From contig CAJUEG010000005.1 of assembly GCA_910584835.1 (NCBI GenBank), positions 1-64,000 on the forward strand: a DNA stretch of 64,000 bases, given 5' to 3'. Positions 25,316 to 32,700 of the stretch are shown here, piece after piece. The position numbers were made by a program, and so were the translations under genes. This DNA comes from an uncultured Oscillospiraceae bacterium (GTDB taxonomy: Bacteria > Bacillota > Clostridia > Oscillospirales > Oscillospiraceae). The notes under the pieces were generated by a model that was given only the letters and a program-made list of their open reading frames with translations, searched no databases and had not been told where the DNA came from. How positions within the stretch are numbered: position 1 is the stretch's first letter; each line of letters starts with the position of its first letter.

Positions 25316-25939
25316 ATGGACGTGAGCGCCGAGGCCGCCGATCTGGTGGTGAAGGAGGGCATCCAGGCCACCGAGAGCGCGGTGAAGCTGGCAGGCTCCG
25401 CGCTGAAAAATGTGGCGGCGCTGCTGCTGGCCTTGAAGCGCCAGGACAATAAGGTGGTGGGCAAGACCAACGCCAAGCGGCTGGCCCGCGACCCCGCCCC
25501 CGCCGTAGTGATCCCGCTGAAGCGGGAAGATCGGGGGCGGTTCAAGAAGCTGGCCCAGGAGTACGGCATTTTGTACTTCATCGCGCAGAAAAAGGGCAAC
25601 ACCAGCGGCTATATCAATGTGGTGTCCAATCAGAACTACGCCGCCCAGCTTAACGCCGTGATGGAGGCCATGGGCTATCCCATCCCCCAGCGGGCCCAGG
25701 AGGAAAACGCGCCAAAAAAAGCGAGCCCCCGTGTTCCACAAGAGAAGTCCTCGCCAGAGCGCGGGACTGGCTCGACTCCCTCCCCGACAGCAAGTGCGGC
25801 TACTGAACAGGACGTGCCCGCCGAGCTGAAGGAATCCGTGCGGGCCCGTTTGGAGGGGCTGAAAGCCATGTCGGGGCAGGGCCGCACCCAGGGCAGAACC
25901 CAGGAAAAGACCCACAGGCGGGGCAAAGACACCCGATAA
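25316..25939 (+). CDS. PcfB-family (DUF3801) conjugation protein
   Basis: 207 residues from the ATG at 25316 with GGCAGGTG upstream. The family core includes E-A-A-D-L-V-V-K near the start, L-L-A-L-x-x-x-D and the G-I-L-Y-F-I-A-Q-K-K-G segment. PcfB of pCF10 works with the relaxase and coupling protein in substrate processing. The last 70 residues are Ser/Pro-rich then strongly basic, suggesting nucleic-acid contact. It lies directly after the relaxase. Confidence 0.8.
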   Translation: MDVSAEAADLVVKEGIQATESAVKLAGSALKNVAALLLALKRQDNKVVGKTNAKRLARDPAPAVVIPLKREDRGRFKKLAQEYGILYFIAQKKGNTSGYINVVSNQNYAAQLNAVMEAMGYPIPQRAQEENAPKKASPRVPQEKSSPERGTGSTPSPTASAATEQDVPAELKESVRARLEGLKAMSGQGRTQGRTQEKTHRRGKDTR

Positions 25940-25959
25940 TCTGAAAAGGAGGAATTTTT

Positions 25960-26841
25960 ACGCCCAGTATCAGCGATATCATCAAAAACAAGACCACCCG
26001 CGACCAGGCGCGCACCGAGCAGCGCCAGATGGAGCGGGAGAGCCTGTCCGCCATGCGGGACGGCTCCCTCAGCATGATCACCAGCAGCCCCGAACACTAT
26101 CAGCAGTACCTGGATTTGCAGGCGGACAACATCCATTGCAGCGTGGGCAACGTGGCCCTCACCATGGCCCAGCTCCAGGGGGCCACCAAGATCGGCACCA
26201 CCTCCTACTGGCACAGCCTGGGCCGCTATGTGCGGGACGACGCCATCAGCGCCGGGGCCACGGTGTTCGTGCCGCCCCGCAACAAGCAGTACCGGGGCTA
26301 CTTCATGGGCAGCTACTATGACGTGAGCCAGACCACGGGCAAGCCCCTGCCCGACCCGGTTCCCCTGGAGGGGAAGGGGCCCCGGATGGAGGCGGCGCTG
26401 GCCGCGCTGATGGACCAGTCCCCGGTGACGGTGGCCGAGAGCAAGGAGATCGAGGCCCCGGCCTTCTATGACCCGGAGCGGCTTACCATCTTCATCAACC
26501 CGGACTACAGCCACGCGGCGGTGTTCGCCGCCCTCGCCGCCGAGATCCCCCTGGCCCGCGCCCATGACCGGGGCTACAACGGGAACTTCAAGCGGGAGTT
26601 TTACGCCCTGGACGCGCAGAGCGCGGGCTACATGGTGTGCCGCCGCTTTGGAGTGGAGTGCCCCCAGCCGGAAATGGCAAAACACGTGGGCGGCAGCTAT
26701 AACGGCCTCCCGCCCTCCGTCTGCGGCGAAATGCTGGAAAAGGTTCGGGACGCCGCCCGGAATATGGGCAATGGCATCGAGCAGGCCATCAACCCCCGGC
26801 AGCAGGAGCGGGGCAGTCAGAACCGCCGCCACAGCCGGTAA
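25960..26841 (+). CDS. Conserved ICE protein with ACG in start position
   Basis: 293 residues if begun at the ACG at 25960, which lies 6 nt after AAAAGGAGGA and gives T/M-P-S-I-S-D-I-I-K-N-K-T-T-R. From memory, relatives on Firmicutes ICEs begin M-P-S-I-x-D-I-I-K-x-K-T-T-R, which supports this start. The next ATG (26029) would drop 23 conserved residues. The N-terminal 110 residues contain a D-N-I-H-C-S-V-G-N-V-A-L segment, and the C-terminal half has a zincin-like layout (Y-S-H-A-A-V-F-A-A-L-A-A-E-I) without a clear H-E-x-x-H. It may be another ArdC-type helper; function is not established. Confidence 0.75.
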   Translation, partial: TPSISDIIKNKTTRDQARTEQRQMERESLSAMRDGSLSMITSSPEHYQQYLDLQADNIHCSVGNVALTMAQLQGATKIGTTSYWHSLGRYVRDDAISAGATVFVPPRNKQYRGYFMGSYYDVSQTTGKPLPDPVPLEGKGPRMEAALAALMDQSPVTVAESKEIEAPAFYDPERLTIFINPDYSHAAVFAALAAEIPLARAHDRGYNGNFKREFYALDAQSAGYMVCRRFGVECPQPEMAKHVGGSYNGLPPSVCGEMLEKVRDAARNMGNGIEQAINPRQQERGSQNRRHSR

Positions 26842-26870
26842 AGCGGCGCCATCAGGCGGCCCTATTCAGC

Positions 26871-27115
26871 GGTGTGTTCCCCCCGCGGAGGGTACGCCAC
26901 CGGCCACCCCCAGTCAAGGCCGGGCGGTTGTTTCACAACCGCCCGCGAGCCGGCCAGTCTGCGGACTGGCCGGGCCTTGACAGGCGGCGTCCGGCGGCGT
27001 ATTCGGGCATTAAGGGGAACACACCCCAAATGCCGCCCAGGGGCGGCATTTGCCATCCTGGGAAACGGCAGATTTCCCTTGCCCCCAGCGGCCAGCGCCC
27101 CGGCGCTGGCCGCCC
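26871..27115. other. Nested inverted repeats able to form a large cruciform/branched RNA
   Basis: A gene-free stretch packed with perfect dyads. GGTGTGTTCCCC (26871-26882) pairs with 27014-27025 and encloses a three-way junction: outer stem GTCAAGGCC (26913-26921)/26973-26981, and two 10-bp hairpins (26922-26944 with a 3-nt loop; 26950-26973 with loop TGCG). Two more perfect hairpins follow (27028-27051 with 11-bp arms; about 27090-27115 with 12-bp arms). It lies between the mobilisation and surface-protein genes. A single-strand origin, second oriT or structured leader RNA are possible. Confidence 0.7.
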
Positions 27116-27142
27116 ACCTTATATGATATGGAGGAACACCCA

Positions 27143-28030
27143 ATGAAACGAGCATCCACCCTTTTCCTGGCGGCGCTCATGGTATGCCTGCTGGCTGTCC
27201 CGGCCTACGCCGCCAGCTTCTACCCCATTTCCGTGGAGGAATACACCTATGGCCCCCTGGACGAGCTGCGTATCGACAAGGTGTACCAGCTCTCCCGGAG
27301 CGATGACCCCAAGGACATCCCCACTGGGGACTTTGACCGGGGCGGCTATCACTACGTTCTGCTGGATGTGGTGAAAACGGATCAGAGCGAGACAGACGCC
27401 AAGGATTACACCGAGATCGTCACCCTGGAAACCGACACCAAGGACATGGCCGTGATCATCCAGCAGTTGGAGCTGTCCATGGAGGTCACCACCGAGGACG
27501 GCTACACCGGCACCCTCATGCCTGACTACCCCGGCATCACCGTGGAGGCCAAGGGCTACAAGACCAGCTCCCGCACCGTTACCGCCACCCGCGCCTACCC
27601 CAACCTGTCCGACGCCGATACCTCCCTGATCCCCCGGACGATCCAGGACGGCGGGCGCACCCTGACCCTGGCGGACGTCCAGTGGGAGGAGGCCGGGGGC
27701 TTCTACAACGCCGCCGCCACCTACAGCGGCACCGCCAGCAGCAAGTACGCCACCGGCTATATCGCCACGGTGGAGTACAAGGGGGAAGTGACCCGGACGA
27801 GCTGTGACACCGTACTCTACACCGCCACTTTCGCGTCTCATGGTGAGACACATTTTGAGAACAGCCCCCAGCCCACCCAGGCCCCCGCCGGGACAGAAGC
27901 CCCGGACAGCGCGGGCATGAACTGGGCCGTGCTGGTGATCCCCGCCGCGCTGCTGCTGGGGCTGGCCGGGTTCGGCGGCTGGAAGCTGGTGAACTACATC
28001 AAGGACAAGAAAAGAGGTTATGTGAAATGA
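27143..28030 (+). CDS. Exported membrane-anchored ICE protein
   Basis: 295 residues from the ATG at 27143 behind GGAGG. Signal peptide (1-24, A-Y-A-A cleavage), a beta-rich extracellular domain, a short Pro/Gly linker (about 240-255), one membrane helix (about 258-280) and a basic cytoplasmic tail. Similar single-pass proteins sit beside sortases in CD1107-type ICEs; I know no function. The coding sequence contains one palindromic repeat copy at 27836, read as A-S-H-G-E-T-H. Its stop overlaps the sortase start by ATGA. Confidence 0.75.
   Translation: MKRASTLFLAALMVCLLAVPAYAASFYPISVEEYTYGPLDELRIDKVYQLSRSDDPKDIPTGDFDRGGYHYVLLDVVKTDQSETDAKDYTEIVTLETDTKDMAVIIQQLELSMEVTTEDGYTGTLMPDYPGITVEAKGYKTSSRTVTATRAYPNLSDADTSLIPRTIQDGGRTLTLADVQWEEAGGFYNAAATYSGTASSKYATGYIATVEYKGEVTRTSCDTVLYTATFASHGETHFENSPQPTQAPAGTEAPDSAGMNWAVLVIPAALLLGLAGFGGWKLVNYIKDKKRGYVK
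27836..27848. repeat. ICE palindrome, copy 6 (inside a gene)
   Basis: TCTCATGGTGAGA followed by CACATTT. The only copy within a confident coding sequence, in the linker before the membrane helix, where protein sequence is probably free to vary. Confidence 0.85.
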
Positions 28031-28833
28031 AGAAACGTTTGATGGGCCTCACGGCGGCGTCCTGCCTGCTGGCGGCCCTGGCCCTGCCCGGCTATGCGCA
28101 GGACTACAACTTCAAGGCCCCCTCCGCCGGGGACTTTGGGACGCCCACCAGCGATGATACCATCTACGAGTGGATCGACCCCAACGTGGACAGGAGCAAG
28201 AACAGCGCCCTGATCCCGCCCGGCTTCGGCACCCCGTCCAGCTACCTCCCCAACTTCGGGGAGTTCCTGACCCCCAACCTTGCGGCGGGCGGGCCGCTGA
28301 ACGGAGGCAACCTGATCCCTGGCACCGTGGGGACGGCCACCCTGCCCGGCACCCCCGGCACGAACGGCGGCACCGGCTATCCCACTGTGGACTATCCCAC
28401 CGCCAGCGGCCCCGTCACCGCTTTTACCGAGCTGACCCCCGACCTGTACTACAGCGACGGCAGCCTGGGCACCCTGAAAATCCCCTCCATCGGCCTGACC
28501 GTGAAGGTGTACGAGGGCACCGGCAGCGCGCCCCTGCTGAAAGGGGCGGGTCACTTCACCGGCACCACCGCCTGGGATGGAAACTACTGTCTGGCAGGCC
28601 ACAACCGGGGCGTGAGGAATGACTTTGGCAAAATCCACACCCTGCGCACCGGCGATACCATCAGTTTGTCAACGCCCCTGGGCACCCGCACCTATTCCGT
28701 CACCAGCGTGTCCAAGGTGGGCGTCACCGACACCTCCATGCTGGAGGCCACCGCCGACAACTGTATCACGCTCTTTACCTGCGTGGAAAATCAGCCCGCC
28801 TACCGTTGGTGTGTCCGGGCCGTGGCCGGATAG
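28027..28833 (+). CDS. Sortase (class D-like)
   Basis: 268 residues with a signal peptide (1-24) and a Pro/Gly-rich spacer to about residue 130. The sortase fold follows: catalytic His in L-A-G-H-N-R-G (about 191), Cys in I-T-L-F-T-C (about 252) and Arg in Y-R-W-C-V-R (about 262). Sortases cleave LPxTG-like signals and attach proteins to wall peptide or pilus subunits. It is followed by the giant adhesin ending in L-P-T-T-G-Y, the likely substrate. Start overlaps the previous stop. Confidence 0.88.
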   Translation: MKKRLMGLTAASCLLAALALPGYAQDYNFKAPSAGDFGTPTSDDTIYEWIDPNVDRSKNSALIPPGFGTPSSYLPNFGEFLTPNLAAGGPLNGGNLIPGTVGTATLPGTPGTNGGTGYPTVDYPTASGPVTAFTELTPDLYYSDGSLGTLKIPSIGLTVKVYEGTGSAPLLKGAGHFTGTTAWDGNYCLAGHNRGVRNDFGKIHTLRTGDTISLSTPLGTRTYSVTSVSKVGVTDTSMLEATADNCITLFTCVENQPAYRWCVRAVAG

Positions 28834-28842
28834 GGCAAAAAT

Positions 28843-28871
28843 TTGACGCTTTTCCCCGTTTTTGATACAAT
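28843..28871 (+). promoter_or_regulatory. Sigma-A promoter
   Basis: TTGACG, 17 bp, TACAAT, 45 bp before the next start codon. One of the clearest vegetative promoters inside the ICE. Confidence 0.7.
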
Positions 28872-28915
28872 ATCATTAGAGAAAGACCCTAAAAAACAAA
28901 TGGGAGGTATCAAAA

Positions 28916-29632
28916 ATGAGGAACAAGTATCTGCAATTTGGTTTGGGCATGATCGTGGGCGGCCTGCTGTGTGGCACCACGGCAGCGGCGGCGGACTATC
29001 TGCAAGCCAGACCCAGCACACAGACCTTCTATCTCAGCGGCCAGCCCGTCCAGTTTGAGGCATATGCCATCCATGGCAATAACTTTGTAAAGCTGCGGGA
29101 CATCGGGCAGGCCGTTGACTTCGGTGTGACCTATGATGGAACCACCAACAGCGTTTACATCGACCCCAGCGCGCATTATGAACAGGAGGTGACGCCACCT
29201 GCACAGACCACGCCCGCCCCCTCCGCTGCGGTGACGGAAGAAAGCGTACAGGCGGTATTGGCCCAGCTCAAAGAAACCTACCCGTCCGGCACCCTGTACG
29301 GGGCCCCTTATATTTCCAGTTCGGGCGGGCCATACCGTGTCAGTGAAGTCTATTGCGCGGGCTGGGCGGTAAAGTGTTCGGACGCCGCCTTTGGAAGTCT
29401 GCCCTGGAGGAAGATCGAAAGGCCGGACTGGAACCAAATCCGCCCCGGCGACCTTGTGGAGTACACCAGCGATGAAACAAATCATGTTGTGGTGGTTGTA
29501 CGAAAGACTGACGAATGTATTTTTGTTACGGAAAGCGGCCTGAACAATAAGACCCGGTGGGGCGGGCAGTATTTCCGCTGGTGGCTGGAAGAACAGCCTG
29601 AGTATATCCTGTTTACAAGATATCCCCAATAA
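28916..29632 (+). CDS. Exported protein: stalk domain plus CHAP-like domain
   Basis: 238 residues with a signal peptide or anchor (1-26). Residues 35-85 match the copper-amine-oxidase N-terminal stalk domain (F-V-K-L-R-D-I-G-Q-A-V-D-F-G-V-x-Y-D). After a Thr/Pro linker, residues 110-238 have a conserved Cys (Y-C-A-G-W), a P-G-D-L-V-E-Y block and a paired N-H-V-V-V-V segment, as in NlpC/P60 or CHAP cysteine hydrolases. It may trim peptidoglycan or modify the surface. It has its own promoter. Confidence 0.75.
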   Translation: MRNKYLQFGLGMIVGGLLCGTTAAAADYLQARPSTQTFYLSGQPVQFEAYAIHGNNFVKLRDIGQAVDFGVTYDGTTNSVYIDPSAHYEQEVTPPAQTTPAPSAAVTEESVQAVLAQLKETYPSGTLYGAPYISSSGGPYRVSEVYCAGWAVKCSDAAFGSLPWRKIERPDWNQIRPGDLVEYTSDETNHVVVVVRKTDECIFVTESGLNNKTRWGGQYFRWWLEEQPEYILFTRYPQ

Positions 29633-29669
29633 TCCCAATCCCTATATGCCCATATTCAAAAGAAATAAA

Positions 29670-29682
29670 TCTCACCATGAGA
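29670..29682. repeat. ICE palindrome, copy 7
   Basis: TCTCACCATGAGA with AAATAAA and CACATTT flanks, 37 bp after the previous stop and 74 bp before the adhesin. Confidence 0.85.
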
Positions 29683-29704
29683 CACATTTCTTTCCACCAC
29701 TGGC

Positions 29705-29734
29705 AGGGCCAGACTGTGAAAACGGTCTGGCCCT
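29705..29734 (+). terminator. Hairpin in the adhesin leader
   Basis: AGGGCCAGAC pairs perfectly with GTCTGGCCCT around a 10-nt loop, ending 8 nt before the ribosome binding site. No T-run, so attenuation or mRNA protection rather than simple termination. Confidence 0.5.
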
Positions 29735-29756
29735 GTCCCATTAAGGAGGTATAAGT

Positions 29757-32700
29757 TTGAAGCAAAAAACCATCAACCGTATTGTGTCCCTGCTTTTGGC
29801 GCTGGTATGCGCCGTGGGCCTGCTGCCCCTGTCCGCCTTCGCCGCTGGGTTGTCCAGCGCCCCCGGCTCCATCACGCAGAAGTCCTCGGACTACATGAAG
29901 ATCAACGGCAAATCTGTCCGCTATAAGGCCGCCAGCAGCGCCATCAACAGCGTGGGCCTGCCTTATGTTTTTGACGAACAGGTGACGGTTCCGGGTTATG
30001 GCGATGTTCGCGCCCTGTGCGCCTATCAGAAGGGCACCCTGGGCCCCGCCGCCAACGGCCAGAAGTGGAACTACAAAGAGGAAGTGAACAACGCCTCGCT
30101 GCGGGTTCTGCTGACCTACATTTATTCCTTCACCTACAATGATTTTACCGCCGCCGGGGACGCTGCCGGCCTGGGATCGTGGACGCAGTATTGGTCCGAT
30201 ATCTGGTTCATGGTGGCCCAGGCTGGGAGCTGGCTTTATGAGCATGGCACCATCCTGGACGTGAACAGCAACCGGGAGGGCTTTATCGAGCAGATGGCCG
30301 AGGAATTTGTGGCCGCCATGAAGCTGTACCATGACACCTACGGCCAGTCCTCCTGGATCACGGATTGGAACAAAATCGGCACGCACAGCATCATTGACAG
30401 CTCGGACGGCGGCAAAACCGGCAACTCCGCCTATGACTACATCGCTACTGGGGTAAACCTGGTATTGGATCACCCGGAGTATTTTCACAACTATCATTTG
30501 TGGATGTACGACTGGGACAAAAGCCAGCCCTGGAAGCTGGCGGGCCAGTCCGGGGTGCCCATGCAGCGGCTTTTGATCGCCGTGCCGGAGGACAGCCCGA
30601 TTGACGATACCCTTCAGCTCACCGTGAAAAAACTGGAGGCGGGCAGTAATAAGCCGATGGCCGGGGTTTCCTTCAAAATTGAGAACGCGGCTGACCCCGG
30701 TGCCTTCTCCGTCACCCGCACCACCGGCGTGGACGGCACCTTGACGCTGACCGACGCGGACGGGCTCACCGCGGGCCAGTACCTGATCACCGAGGAAGCC
30801 GTGCCGGAGGGGTATGTGGCGCAGACTACCTCCCAGCTCGTCACCGTCCTGCCCAACGGTTCCGCCAACAGCGTGTTCACCTTCTACAACGAGCCGACCA
30901 CGACAACGACCACCCCCGGCACCGGCTCCGTCCGTAAGGTAAACGCCGATAACCCCACCGAGGGCATCCCCGGCGCTGTCATTCGTATCACCAGCGTGAA
31001 GCTGGATGACGGCGGCAGCTACTTCGGGGAGTTCGTCACCAAGGAGGGCGGCTACATTTCCAAGGAAGATTTGGATTTTTCCACCCTGCCCACCGGGGCA
31101 TATCTCGCGGAGGAGATCACCCCGCCCGAGGGCTTCATCCTCAGTTCCGACGTGTCCAAGGTGAAGCAGCCCTTTGTGTGGGACGGCAAAACCGACGTGT
31201 CCCTGGTGTTTGAAAATTCGGCCAAGGTCAAGGTCCAACTCAAAAAGGTGGACGAGAGCGGCCAGCCCCTGGCCGGGGCCATCTTCGTGGTTTTGCGGGA
31301 CGGGCAGGTGATCGCCACCGAGGAAACCGGGCCGGACGGCACCATCACCGTGTCCCACGTCACCGAGGGTTACTACGAGTTCCGAGAGGTGTCCGTACCC
31401 GCCCCCTTTGATGTGGACAGGTCGCCGGTGGGCGTCCACGTCAACGCCGAGGATTTGCAGGGGGAACAGACCATCCTGGTCGAGAAAATGAACCATCACA
31501 AGCGGGCCTTGACCGTTTCCAAGCGCGATCTGGAAACGGGCGCGCCCGTACCCAACACTTCCTTCCATATCCACGGCGTCAACCTGGGCTATGAAAACGA
31601 TGTGGTGACGGGCGCGGACGGCACCGTTACCCTGTCCGATATGCCCAGCGGGTGCTACGAGATCACCGAAACGGACGTGCCCGCGCCCTACCTGCTGGAC
31701 GAAAACAACCGCAAGACCGTCTGGATCGACGCCGCCAAAGACCAGGACGTGGTGGCGGACTTCCGCAACAGCACCCGGCCCGGCCTGCGCATTTTGAAAC
31801 AGGATCAGCAGACAGGGGCTCCCATCGAGGGCGCAACCTTTTTGGTGGAGGAAGTCAACGGCGGCTACAATGACCAGCACCTTACCGACAAGGACGGCCT
31901 GATCGTGCTGGACGGCCTGCGGCCCGGCGCGTACACCATCACGGAGGTGAAGCCCGCCCCCGGCTATGTGGGGGACGACACCCCCCGCACGGTCTATCTG
32001 GAAGAAAACCGTACCTGCATCGTGGAGCTGACCAACCTGCGTAAGCCCGATCTGAAGATCGTGAAGGAGGACAGTATCACCCACAGCCCCATTGAGCACG
32101 TCAAATTCCAGGTGTGGCGGGGCAGCGATGACACCATCACTGGAGAGCTGAACGACCTGGGCACCTTCTACACAGACAAAAACGGCGTGATCCTGTTGGA
32201 GAAGCTGGAAACGGGCTGGTATCGGGTGAAGGAGCTGGAGCCCGCCCCCGGCTACACCATCAAGCAGCCGGACACCCAGGACATCTATTTGAAGGCCGGG
32301 GAAACCTACGTTGCCCGCTTTGAGAACACCCCGAAAAACGCCATCGTGGTGGAGAAATATGACAATGTGACCCACGAGGCTTTACCCGGCTGTACCTACC
32401 AGCTCCGCTGGCTGGGTGGTTCCTCCGGCACAGGCGGCACCGTGATCGGCCAGAAGGTGACAGACAAAAACGGCATCGCCATGTGGACAGGGTTGGAGCC
32501 GGGGACCTATCTCATTGAAGAAGTAGACCCTGCCGATGGCTATTCCATCATCCAGTCCAGTGAAACGGTTTTCCTGGCTGACAGCGGGGAGCAGAGCGTT
32601 GTCACCGTCCGTTTTTCCAATTCGCCGGATGGCAGTTTGTTGATCCGTAAGGTGTGCGCCACCAATCCCTCCGTCACCCTCCAGAACGCCGAGTTCAAGG

